46,000 bases of DNA, taken from positions 4,769,775 through 4,815,774 of the forward strand of contig RPFO01000076.1 of the NCBI GenBank assembly GCA_009746045.1, read 5' to 3'. Numbering within the stretch: the stretch's first letter is position 1; every line of letters begins with the position of its first letter. Made by a program: the position numbers and the translations under genes. The notes beneath the pieces are model-generated. The model searched no databases. It was not told the DNA's origin and saw only the letters and a list, made by a program, of their open reading frames with translations. Source of the DNA: Mesostigma viride. Lineage: Eukaryota > Streptophyta > Mesostigmatophyceae > Mesostigmatales > Mesostigmataceae. Positions 20,479 through 29,962 of the stretch are shown one piece after another.

Positions 20479-22104
20479 GTGCAGAGTGTCCCCTCAGAGG
20501 ATGCTCATATCAGTTTTCAGGAGCTTGCTTTGCAGTTGCATTTCCTTTATGGGCATGAAGTGAGTGCAGAGGTGGTGGCAGCAGCAATAGGGGGGGCAGC
20601 ACTCAGACGTGCATGCCAGGTGGTCAGATCCCACTGCCAGCATTGTCAGTTCAATGCACCCAAACCCCCTAAGTGGCATGTAGCTACCCCACCTAAGTGC
20701 AAGGGCAGGGTGGTAGGAGATGTCTTTCATATCAAAGGACAATCTTACTTGGCACTTAAAGATGCATGGTCAAGGTACACAACCATTGAACCATTACCTG
20801 GAATGGACAAGACACAGTTGCTCAGGGCTCTCTTGATTGCTCAGGCCAGGTACTACCCTGTGGAGGCATTGTTACTGGATCAGCAGTTCACGTGTCTTGC
20901 CAATGAACCAGGGTGTGAGGCTATTGATCTGGCTGGGCTAGAAGATCATGAGAGGCAAGGCATTATTGAAAGGGCCATCAGGTCCATTAAAACCCTTGTA
21001 GCCAAAGAAGATGGCAATCTGCTGGCTGACAGTGGGTCATATGCTGACAGAGCTCTGTGGTCCACCAGGTTGTGCCAAGTCCTCAACAGGAGGCCACTCA
21101 TGAAAACCCCACAAGGGGTGATCATTACACCAGATGGATTGCATGCAGGCATTTATCCACCTGAGGTACTAGCCCTATACAACGCACAGCGAGCACAGAC
21201 AGCTAGCAGGTTAGCTGTCAAGGATGCAAAGCATCCACGTCCCACCTTCAGAGAAGGGGATCAGGTCCTATTCTACAAGGAGTCGGGACTAGGCAAGGTG
21301 GGTACCTGGCATGGGCCAGCCACCATCCTAAAGTTTAACACCACTGGCAGGACAGTGTTAGTTAAACACAATGACACGGGAAAGATTCACAGGTGTTCAC
21401 CTCACAGGATGAAATTGTATTTTCCAACTGTGTCAGACGTGGCAGAGGAGGAAGAGCTGTTGGCCGACAGCCCTGTACAGTTGCCTGGCATCCCAGCGTT
21501 GCCCAGTGAGTGGTTGTTTGGAACACCCACTGGTGAGTGTGAGAGCCACACCCACTGTGACACCCAGGTCACCCTTGATGATTGCAGGCAGTCACTGCAG
21601 GCTTGGCCCCCTGCAGCAGAGGGTCACATTGGCAAAACAGGTGATCAGCAACCTATCACCTCTTCAAGTGTGAACATAGCTCAGCCACTAGCTGCACCTT
21701 CCAAACGCAGCCTAGCAGACGCTGTTCGCATTTTACAAGCAGCTCATAGAGCCAAAGCTCAAACTGCTGCAGGATCAGCTAAGGTGGGGAAGGTTGGGCA
21801 GAATGACAATAGCCCATTTATGGTTGCAGTGGACACACAAGCCCAGGTCAGCATTATCAGTGCCCTGGCTGTGCCCCATATGCCTTTGGAACCTTCACCC
21901 TGGCACCATGTGGCTGATTTCTCAGGGCAGTCATCCCTCAAGGTATTAGGTCAGGTCATGTTGACTATACTGGTATCCCCACTCCTTTTCAGGTATTGGA
22001 AGGTTATAAAGGGAATGCTTTGTTGGGGGATCCTTTTCTCTGTTACCCTGGTGTCATATCCAGTGATAGACTATCCATCCAGGACATGGGTGGTGTTGAT
22101 CTGA
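20479..22104 (+). CDS. Integrase followed by aspartic-protease-like domain
   Basis: A 541-residue frame. Integrase: zinc-binding H21/H26 and C53/C56 (LHFLYGH, SHCQHC); core D81 (VVGDVFH), D134 (LLLDQQF) and E164 (QGIIERAI); then an SH3-like C-terminal segment (GDQVLFY to WHGPATILKF, about 260-286). After a variable linker, residues about 446-505 look like a retropepsin start (FMVAVDTQAQVSIIS, catalytic Asp 452, with Gly of the triplet replaced by Gln). Its second half (GNALLGDPFL, nt about 22005-22040) is in another frame beginning at 21996. The order INT then PR is the reverse of canonical copia, and no protease lies before the integrase. Confidence 0.8.
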   Translation: MQSVPSEDAHISFQELALQLHFLYGHEVSAEVVAAAIGGAALRRACQVVRSHCQHCQFNAPKPPKWHVATPPKCKGRVVGDVFHIKGQSYLALKDAWSRYTTIEPLPGMDKTQLLRALLIAQARYYPVEALLLDQQFTCLANEPGCEAIDLAGLEDHERQGIIERAIRSIKTLVAKEDGNLLADSGSYADRALWSTRLCQVLNRRPLMKTPQGVIITPDGLHAGIYPPEVLALYNAQRAQTASRLAVKDAKHPRPTFREGDQVLFYKESGLGKVGTWHGPATILKFNTTGRTVLVKHNDTGKIHRCSPHRMKLYFPTVSDVAEEEELLADSPVQLPGIPALPSEWLFGTPTGECESHTHCDTQVTLDDCRQSLQAWPPAAEGHIGKTGDQQPITSSSVNIAQPLAAPSKRSLADAVRILQAAHRAKAQTAAGSAKVGKVGQNDNSPFMVAVDTQAQVSIISALAVPHMPLEPSPWHHVADFSGQSSLKVLGQVMLTILVSPLLFRYWKVIKGMLCWGILFSVTLVSYPVIDYPSRTWVVLI

Positions 22105-23080
22105 ATCATTTCAAAATTTCTCTTGAAAAACTTCTTAACACCAACATTGCTTCTGTAAAATTTGCTACACCCAAGTATGCCCCAGGGCAAGAACCCTGTG
22201 TGGCAGACTTGGTTCACAACCAAAAACTTCATCCCAACTCATTTGGATTGGGCAAGCATGATGTGGCTAAAATGTCTCCTCTTTCTTATGAACAGATAGA
22301 GCAAGACTGTCGCACACACATAGGATTCCTAAAATGGGTGGAGGCCTTTAACAAGGCCAGGGAAGAATGGGTAGTGCCAGATCCTCTTAGTCCTTCTCAT
22401 ACTCCACCTGTCACACCTATTGACAAAAAGCCTGCAGGGTGCAAGCACTTGCGCCTGAAGTTTGTGTGTAAACATAAGCCAGCAGCAGATGGGTCAGTCA
22501 TTTTCATGCTAGACCTTGTGTGACAGAGTTCAAGGGCACCACTGATCTGACAGAGGCAGAGTTGTACACGCCAGGCATTCAGCAAACATCCTAAAAATCT
22601 TGCTGTCTGTCTTTGTGGGTCATCTCAATGATGGGGATGACTATGTATGTAAGGCTACAGACATTAAAAGGGCTTTCCTGAAAGGCTCACCTGAGATAGC
22701 ACAACAAGTGTGGCATGGTCAGGTGTATGTAGTCTCCACTCCCAGAGTTTGGGCAAAACACATCCCTCAGCAGTACCTGAAAGCTAACATAGGTGTTGAA
22801 GGGCTGCAATCAGCTCCTCGCATTTTCAGGATGTCAGCTCAGGCTGTGTTTGAAAAGCTAGGGGCTAGATATGATGACATAGACCCTTGCTTCTTTGTGG
22901 TCCCACACCCTCATGGCATTCTCACCTTTGTGTGGCATGGGGATGATCAGCTGATTGCTGGGCCAAGGCGTGCTGTGGATGATTTTATTCAACAAGTGTC
23001 ACAGCATTTTGAGATTGGCAAGCAAGTAGAGCTGGGCACCACTGCCATAAAATTTTGTGGCACAATGTTACAACTCCAGC
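21996..23080 (+). pseudogene. Protease C-terminal end and copia-type reverse transcriptase, frameshifted
   Basis: Frame 21996-22523 carries the protease C-terminal half (ALLGDPFL), a linker and the RT N-terminus (KHLRLKFVCKHKPAADG). A frame change near 22500 leads to ARPCVTEFKG, and another to frame 22600-23265. That frame shows copia RT motifs: KATDIKRAFLKG (TDVKTAFLNG-like), VEGLQSAPRIFR (LYGLKQAPR-like) and FVWHGDDQLIAG in place of YVDDMLI. RT copies element RNA to DNA in cytoplasmic particles. The HGDD in place of YVDD is unusual, and the breaks make this copy inactive as written. Confidence 0.78.
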
Positions 23081-23822
23081 AGCATCAAAACCAGTGGGTG
23101 TGTGCACTTACTCTCCCAATGATTACATGCACAGCTGCTTGGAGGTTTTGCAAACAAAAATCAAACCTGGAGCCTGTCCTACCATTAGAGGCAAGCTGGG
23201 GTGGTTGTGCTCAACGTGTGCACCTCACCTGGCTGTGGTTAGCAGAGTTGATGATGATGTCTTGATGCAAGTAGGTCACAAAGCCATCACCAAAACTCTC
23301 CAGGAAGGCCCTCCCCTTATCTTGCACTCCTTGGATCTCCACAAAACCATTCACATCCAAGCTATGATGGATAGTTCCATGGAGTCCAGGCAGATTACCA
23401 AGTTGCAGGCAAGGGAGTCAGGCTTGTATTTTGTGCAGAATGATGATGCACCCTTGTCTCTCATTTCATGGTACAGCCGGTTGCATAGACGCAAGGCTGT
23501 CAGCAGCAATGCTGCTGAGTGCAGGGCAGTGGTGTCAGCAGTGCTTCATGCCAGGTACTTGAATCATGTGCTGGTTTGGTTGCAGATGCAAGCAGGCAGC
23601 AATGCTGGGGTGGTGGCACACTTGCTCACTGACAGTCAGTCAGTCCTCAGTTTCCTTGCTAACCCCTATGCTGTGCACACTGATCTTGACTGGGTGGTCC
23701 TGAAACAGGAGTCCACCTACTGGGAGTCCACCCGTCACGTGGAGGACAAACACAACGCTGCTGATGCACTCACTAAAGTGCCTCAGCAGGCAGCTGACAA
23801 TATCAGCTGTTGTACCACTTGA
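23055..23822 (+). CDS. Copia-type RNase H
   Basis: C-terminal pol domain in one frame to TGA/TAG-type end at 23822. Motifs of copia RNase H: IQAMMDSSMES (first Asp), SLISWYSRLHRRKAVSSNAAEC (SW.S..Q..V..SS.E.E-like), HLLTDSQSVLSFLANP (DNQSAI-like), and terminal HVEDKHNAADALTKVP (ADxxTK). It removes the RNA strand during reverse transcription. The first part of the nominal ORF (23055-about 23270) is out of frame with the RT; the join lies near 23265. Confidence 0.75.
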   Translation: MWHNVTTPAASKPVGVCTYSPNDYMHSCLEVLQTKIKPGACPTIRGKLGWLCSTCAPHLAVVSRVDDDVLMQVGHKAITKTLQEGPPLILHSLDLHKTIHIQAMMDSSMESRQITKLQARESGLYFVQNDDAPLSLISWYSRLHRRKAVSSNAAECRAVVSAVLHARYLNHVLVWLQMQAGSNAGVVAHLLTDSQSVLSFLANPYAVHTDLDWVVLKQESTYWESTRHVEDKHNAADALTKVPQQAADNISCCTT

Positions 23823-24934
23823 TGAACCCCTATGGCAAGCAGGCAACCCTGCCCCATAGGGGGGACGCCTAGCAGGGTCCTGTTCACCAGGGCCGCCTAG
23901 GTCACCCAGTACCCCTTGGGCAGGTCCAAGGGGTAGGTTGTGGCTTCCAGCAAGGGGGGTTGGTTGGAGTCTGTTTTCATACATCTGCGTGCCCTATGCC
24001 CAATAAAATCTGTTTTGATTTTTTCAACACCATGGAATTTCGTTATGCACACCTTCATAGGTGGGCATGGGATGTATCTCACATTTTTCCCACTAGGGCG
24101 TATGCCTTGGTGGATTGGCCTTGAGCTCAGTGGCTCAGGTGCCCCCATTCAAGTGGAGGGTCAAAGCTCCCTTGACAGGTGGTTACCCAGGACCCCAGTT
24201 CACTGTGGATCTCCTGGGCCACCTGGCCTCACTGTTCAGTGGCAGTAAAGGCATGGGTGCTGTCATGTTGTCTAGTACAACGTGCTCAGCACAGGTGCAG
24301 GATGAAATATTCCTGTCACCTGTCACCAGGACTTCAGTCACCATGTGCAGGGCAGGGGTGGCTGGTCTCACACGTTGTGCAGGTGCAACGTGGCCAGGTC
24401 CAGGATGTCATAGTCCTGTCACCTGTCACTAGGACTTCAGCCCCCTCTGTGCAGGGCAGGGGTGGCTGGTCCTCACATGTTGTGCAGGTACAACATGGAC
24501 AGTGCAGGGTGCAATAAACCTGTCCACTGTCACTCCTCAGGTTGCAGGTAACCTGAGCTCAGTTGACCCAGCCTGGCTGGGTATTTTTTCTCTGAGTGGG
24601 CGATGATGATGGAACAACATGGAACCTCTTAAACGGTTACCTTGGCATTTTTACAATGGCTCTCTTGGCTGGTGATGCACTCCCTGGATAGGCAGACAGG
24701 CATAGCTATCTCCCTTGTGAGCTCGCGAGGAGGAGGAACTCCCCGGGCATGTTGAGCTAAACGTGATGCCATCACAAGTATTGCACGAGTTCTGGGGCCC
24801 ATCTTTTTCAGTCCAGATGTTGCAGTATGGGTGTCAGTTGCTCAGCACCTCAGTCAGCTTGGAGTCAGTCTCCTAGCTGGGCAGGGTCAGGCTTGAAGTC
24901 GCTAGCCTTCAACCTGAAAGGAAAACATAATGGG
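23823..24934. other. 3' non-coding region of copia-like element
   Basis: No gene. An imperfect 102-bp tandem duplication lies at about 24311-24412 and 24413-24514 (TCCTGTCACCTGTCAC ... GCAGGGCAGGGGTGGCTGG). A purine-rich stretch GAAAGGAAAA ending in GGG (about 24917-24934) abuts the 3' LTR and may be the polypurine tract. Confidence 0.5.
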
Positions 24935-25390
24935 AGTTAGATGAGATGCTTAGGCTGACACACGGATTTCCGGCCTGCGCGCCGCGTATTGCCTACCGCG
25001 GCTGAGCGGGACACCTCAGTACAGTACGGCAGGGTGTACGGTACTGAGGTGTCATGTGGACCGATGTGCGGTTAGTGCCAGACTGTTCCTAGGCTCTAGC
25101 TCGACCCGCCAGATCCGGGTTATCCGGGTCTGACGGGCCGAGTGCAGTTGATGCTAGTGACGTGGTCGCATGGCATTGCAGTGTACAGTTGTCCACTGGT
25201 AGGTGCTGCAGGTAGCACTGCCATAGGCATATAGGCGTAGCACTGGGGAGTGCCGCAGCACCCGAGTTTGCCCAGACGTTCCATTCTGAGCCCTCAAGCT
25301 TACACTACTCTCATTGTATTATTGCTAATACAACCATCCTTCCGTTTCAGCTTTCGGCAGTTGTCCATCGTCGTTAGACTCGTTCCAACT
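24935..25390 (+). repeat. 3' LTR, 456 bp
   Basis: Same length and ends as the 5' LTR; followed by ACCCA (25391-25395). The minus-strand frame of the DIRS-A RT runs on into this LTR by chance. Confidence 0.92.
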
Positions 25391-27804
25391 ACCCAGCCTG
25401 CCAAGAAAGTCGCCATGGATTGGCCGCGAGAAACGCCATCGGCTGGTTGAAGTGCACTCGGCGTCCACACCCACTGGGAACGACTCCCCGTGGCGAGGGT
25501 CAGCGCGCACAAGCGGCGGCACTGCTTGTTGAGCTTGTGGGATGAGGACCGCCCCTTAGCCAAGCAGCCCAACGCCGCGGTGGAGTCCACCAACCTCACC
25601 ACCCGCTTGCCTCGGTTTGCCAAGCTGCGCGCACTCCTCTCCACGCCCTTCACTGCAGCCCGCACCTCCTTCTCGTTGATGTGCATCCCCGGATCCCGCC
25701 AACGACTCCGGACCCCAACCCGCCATTGCTGGCTAGTGATTGCTTGTTGCGCCCGCGCGCTCAGTGACCTAGGGCCAGCGTAGGCCACCTCACTTGGTAT
25801 GAGCAAAGTCGGGTACCCCCGCACCTCTCGTGCCCTCGCCAGCTCCGTCACATCGCCCGGCTCCATGGTTGCGTACACGACACCTTGCCCGTAGGTGGAC
25901 GCGTCAGATGCAACCACCTCACGGGCCAAAGGTGCGCTTCGGTCAACCCGTAGCATGGGAGCCAAGGCCAGGGCACACTCTAACTCCTCCCGCACCCCGG
26001 CCCACAGCACCCAGGATCGCTGCCCCCACCCTTGCAGGCTGATGAATTTGAAACATTGCTGCCAAATGGACAAGCAGCTGCGGCTTAACATCTGCAGCCA
26101 CAACCACCGCCCCAAGACGGCAGCCAGCCCCTCGGCCGTAGCTCGGCCTCGAGTGAGTATAGCCTGCGTGTGGGCGATCACAAGGTTGAGCTGCTTGACC
26201 GTTGGTTCCAGCACACCGTTCCGTCGGTGCACCACCCCTAGGGCTTCTAGCTCGTCCCCTTCCAGGCTCGCCATCTTAGTCTTCTCCTTAGACGGCACAA
26301 GGTTGTTAGGGAGGTAGCCTTCCTCAATAGCGCGCGTGATGAGCTGGTTCACCGCCTCGCAGGTCCGCCCGTTGCTGGCCACCAAGTCATCAATGGTGAT
26401 GGACAGCATGGGGGCAGGGGGGGTTTCCAGGTCGATCTGAAGCTTCCCGGCGCGCTCCTCCTTGTACTCGATGACCAAGCGCAGCGGCTGGCCACACTGG
26501 TCGCGTACCAAGGTGAGCTCACCTGCGCTTGAGAGGTAGTTGACCTGGCGCCTCGGATCCAGGGCACCGGTCATGTAGAGCACCATCTCATGGATGGCCT
26601 CCCCCAGCGCCACCGCATGGGAATGTCCCATGGCCAGCACCTTGAGCACGGGCCACACCTTCCGCCTGGGCCCTGCCAGACCTACGCTAGTCGACCACAC
26701 ACTAGGAAGCCCTTGGTAGTCCCACCACCACTCGGGCACCTCGATGGAATAGTAGTATGACACGAGGTCGCTCTTGGCGCAGTAGCACCAGCCTTTGATG
26801 TAGACCTCCACGAGGATGCCCAGGTGGGGTAGCAGGATCTTGGGGGGGTCCACCCACAGCAGGTTGCCCAGCTTCCTGTTGACGATGAACCGAAGCTCAC
26901 CCACCCCCTTGGCCACTCCAAAGCAGCCATCCACCCACTTGGGCCGCCTCTCCCGGAACGCCACCATGCCCACGCCCGCTGCCCGGCTCATGAGCTTGCC
27001 CCATTCAGCCATGGAGCATCCCCGGCTGGGCTTGGGCACATTCCAATACTTTGCGCTCGCCACGACCGCTGGCTTGATGCAGTTCTCTTCGCTGGCATAT
27101 ATCTCCCGCCAGCTCGGCCGCATAGCCAACAGGTCGAGCAGCCGTGCCTTCCCCGCCACCTCCGCCTTTGGTAGACTCACCGCGTCCGCGCGCAGTTGTT
27201 CATACTTATTCTGCTTCCCATATATTGCATCAGCACCTTCTTGCTCCTGGCCTGTCGCAACGCCCCCTACGCGGCGACTGTGCCAGGTGCAGTGCCTCTT
27301 GACCCTCGCAAGGGCCTCCTCCCTCCCCTTAGAGCACGCCCCTCTAGGGTTAGGAGGAGGGTCTTGCCCCCCTCCCCACAGCCAATTAAGCCAACGCACT
27401 ACCTTGCATTGCAGTGTGTGCTCGCGGTGGCGGCGCGTGGCACGCTGTCGCCGGCGTGCCGATCTCACCCTGCCCCACGCGGTGTACGCTGGCCTAAGTG
27501 GGTATGGCAGCGGGAAAAGGGAGCGGTCCCGCTGGGATTCTATTTCCCTACTTGTTGAGCCTTGCTGAGCTTGTCCAAGAGGATGGCAGTTTGGAGAGCT
27601 GCCTTGACAGCCGGGGTGGCTGACAGTGCAGCCTCCTCCCCCAATGGCAGGAGGTGGCTGGCCACCTTCCACCCCCCCCCTCCTTGCCCCTCCACCTGCA
27701 GCAAGGCCGCCACCACCCTCATTAGGTACTCCATGCCCAGTTGCCCACAAGCTCCCCGGCTGCTGAGCCCAGCTCCTTGAGAAGGGTGTCCATGGCCAAT
27801 GCAA
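25391..27804 (-). CDS. DIRS-A reverse transcriptase-RNase H (3' end cut by LTR element)
   Basis: RT with DIRS-type motifs: GCFGVAKGVGELRFIVNRK, KSDLVSYYYSIEVPEW, MGHSHAVALGEAIHE, and the catalytic TIDDL in place of YxDD, then a thumb-like region. RNase H follows: VVASDAST (Asp), HINEKEVRAA (Glu), RLVDSTAAL (Asp), LQPADGVSRG. The last genuine DIRS codons (MATFLAGW) sit at the ACCCA target site; beyond 25391 the frame is LTR sequence. Joined across the insertion it continues directly into VRDLTAEG of the recombinase. The N-terminal part of the frame (before about YGKQNKYEQ) overlaps the gag region, and the true start is unclear. Related to DIRS-B RT over its whole length. Confidence 0.88.
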
Positions 27805-28602
27805 TGTTCATGACAATTTTCCTGTTCTCCATGTTCCGCCAATTTCCAGGCTTTACCATCATGACCCACGACCGGATTCCCATCCCATTGTCGCTGGCGT
27901 CCTCCAACACCCCCGGCAGCACCCGCTCCGAAACCCGATATTTCACGCTCTTGGCTCGGCTTGGCAGCGCCACCCCTTTCGAGGCCTTGAAGTGGCTTCC
28001 CGCCCCCTCCATTCCTCCCAGCGCTGCCTTCAAACCTTGCATGAATTTCTCGGCTGCGACCTCCCCTCCTCGTCCTCCTCGTCGTCCTGATTTTCGGTTT
28101 CCGGAGTTGCCCCAACGAATGTCGCCAACCTCGCCCTCATTTCCTTTCCGACAGCCCCCCCACCTGCCGAAACCTTGGCCGCGCCTTTCGGCTTGGCCAT
28201 TTTTCGCTGCGCAGGTGTCGTTGGTGGCAGCGCCTGATCCTCCTCCTCGTCCGCCGCGAGATCTGCCACGGCCAGCAGTTTTGCCACCAACGTTCCGTTT
28301 GGGTCACGTGCGTCCAACACGTCGCCAACATCAACGTGATCGGCCAGCAACTGCACGACAGACTTCAGCTGGCTCGAGCTCCACGAGCTGGCGTCCGTCA
28401 CCCAGTCCTCGGCAGCGAAGACCTGCTCGACTGCCCCCACCGCCTCTGCGGGGCTGATGCACTTGGCGAGCAGAGTGGCGAGCTGCTTCTTTTTGGCGCT
28501 GAAGGCGACTGGCGCGTGACTGGCGGCAGCAGCCCGCGGTGTGGGCGTCCCGTCCTCCCCGCGCGCTGCCTGCCCTCCTGTAGCTTTGCGCCCCTTCGGC
28601 AT
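27540..28602 (-). pseudogene. DIRS-A Gag-like protein, frameshifted
   Basis: Starts at ATG 28602 (MPKGRKATGGQ). The N-terminal frame to about 28050 has LATLLAKCISPAEAVGAVEQ and an acidic EEDQ/DDEEDEE region. The matching continuation is in another frame (28042-27722; KGVALPSRAKSVKYRV, VLPGVLEDAS), and the C-terminus in a third (to 27540; EEAALSATPAVKAAL). All three blocks have counterparts in DIRS-B Gag (CTPKEATTAVQKIL, KGVALSGHAVPVLV, GGAMLASPAVRAAM), which justifies treating them as one broken gene. Confidence 0.7.
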
Positions 28603-28689
28603 TGCTGCTCAGGGCCAAAAATGGCTCCGACAGTACAGGTTCGTCAAACCAGAGGTTCGTTTCCCCTGGCTTGCTGTCGCCGCCCTCGT

Positions 28690-29123
28690 GAAAAGAAAAG
28701 AGGCCGACCTTAGCTAGGTGGGTTTGTTTTTGTCCTTTTTTGCGTGTCATGCGGCCTTGGCCCGGACGGCATTTTTTCGCCACGCAAATGTTGCGTCTGA
28801 ACAAATGACGCAATGTGGCGTTCTAATTGCCGGCAGCTTACGTAAGGCTGCCGGGGCTATTAGGTCACATATTGCGTGAGAGAAAGAATCTAGATCTAGT
28901 TAATCACTACGCCATGAGCCAAGAAACCTAGACAGTGGCAGGTTTATATCTCAACGTAGCTCCTGCCACCTGGCCAAGAAAAACTGGCCAAAGCTTTGGC
29001 CACGACTGATCCGGATCAGGCCACACCGGCCTCAAAAGGTATGTCACGTGAACCCAATAACCTAGCTATAGCGGCTACCCTTCCATCTCACTATAAAGAA
29101 ACTATGTTCAGAGAACCACGATT
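28690..29123. repeat. DIRS-A terminal repeat A1
   Basis: 434 bp, matching A2 (14494-14927). It ends CCACGATT at the junction with DIRS-B sequence (TTTCTAAAATT). Confidence 0.9.
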
Positions 29124-29214
29124 TTTCTAAAATTATTTTTTCTTTTGGTGCTATACGGCGTTGCATTCTCCGCTCAGCAGGTTAGTCATAGATAAAATGA
29201 GCATAGCTCACCAA
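29124..29214. repeat. DIRS-B internal repeat A2, right part
   Basis: 91 bp matching 34020-34110. It continues the left part at 14320-14435. Confidence 0.88.
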
Positions 29215-29411
29215 ATCCATTTCTGGCCTTGCCTTGCTTTGCATGCATCACCACAAAACATCAAATTTATTACAATATGTGTGCTAGCTCTATACGGTGG
29301 AATAACACAGACATGTCTACCAGATGGCAACACGGCCATCTGTATGCTAGGGTGAGCACACTATGTGAATGTGCAGGGCCAGCCCACAGCAGCTGTGCCC
29401 CTGCTCTACCC
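29212..29411. repeat. DIRS-B repeat B1
   Basis: Matches B2 at 14092-14295. Lies between A2 and the end of the recombinase gene. Confidence 0.85.
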
Positions 29412-29608
29412 ACATCTCCTTACATGGCTAACAGCCGAAAATACGTAGGACATGCAAAAAAGAAAACTTCAACTACCTATAGCTATGGGGGTACTTTGTC
29501 CCAACCCAGGTTCACCCTCGGGTTTGTTAAACCATTTCCCCCCTGACCTCCCACACAAGGGTGAGGTCAGTTGATAGCTAAAAGACGAGAGATGAAAACG
29601 GGAAGACG

Positions 29609-29962
29609 TCAAAACTCGACGCCACCGAAGTGGCGCCGAAAAGCCGCTGGGTCAAATCCCAGGGCCTGAGCCCAGAGGGCGGGCGGGATGTCTCGCCCCA
29701 GGAGGCTGCGGTGGAGGCCAATGTAGCGCGTGACCGAGAGGGCCGAAGCCCACCGGCCGCGCAGCTGGATGGCCTCCGGCGACTCGCCAGCGATGGCGTC
29801 GTGCGTCGCCCCCCCATGCCGGAGGCTGTGAAAAGAAAACATCCCTGGGATGCCCATGCGGGCCTGCACAGCCTCCCACTGCTGCCTAGCCTGGCTGTAC
29901 GTTAAGCCCGAAAGAGGAGTGCATCCGGGGGCTGGCCAGCCGTCAGACGTCGCAGGAGCCAC
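29609..29962 (-). pseudogene. DIRS-B tyrosine recombinase, C-terminal part
   Basis: Carries the HxxR box (FHSLRHGGATH), LRGRW and the nucleophile Tyr (VTRYIGLHRS), with a C-terminal tail ending GGVEF. It is in a different frame from the N-terminal part of the recombinase; the break lies near 29905, between PPDALLFRA and GLTYSQARQQW. The residues needed for strand cleavage are present, but the shift separates them from the first catalytic Arg. Confidence 0.85.

Larger units (their letters stand above)
16113..25390 (+). mobile_element. Copia-like LTR retrotransposon (9.28 kb) inserted in DIRS-A
   Basis: Two 456-bp LTRs, 5-bp duplication ACCCA. Internal order on the plus strand: primer-binding region (16569), upstream ORF (16617-17743, continuing after 18512), CCHC gag (19185-20399), integrase (20479-about 21430), aspartic-protease-like domain (about 21800-22045), reverse transcriptase (about 22420-23080), RNase H (about 23340-23800), non-coding tail, purine-rich GAAAGGAAAA before the 3' LTR. 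RT and RNase H are of Ty1/copia type. LTR ends are AGTT...AACT instead of TG...CA. Several frame breaks make this copy defective. Confidence 0.88.
14436..29123 (-). mobile_element. DIRS-like retrotransposon A inserted in DIRS-B
   Basis: Coding direction is minus: gag (28602-27540), RT-RNase H (27804-25391), tyrosine recombinase (16112-15180). Termini along the plus strand: B2 (14436-14493), A2 (14494-14927), B1 (from 14928), ORFs, A1 (28690-29123). A1 and A2 are 434 bp and nearly identical. B1 and B2 share CTTATTGCTTGGCAAAGG and its surroundings (about 14438-14467 and 15032-15062), but B1 has an extra stretch of about 100 bp. Removing the LTR element (16113-25390 plus one ACCCA) leaves about 5.4 kb. 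The insertion made no detectable target duplication, as expected for recombinase-mediated integration. Confidence 0.85.

Noticed and set aside
25300-25390. C-terminal 28 residues of the 834-codon minus-strand ORF
   Set aside because: They are LTR sequence read through by chance; the DIRS-A coding part stops at the ACCCA target site.
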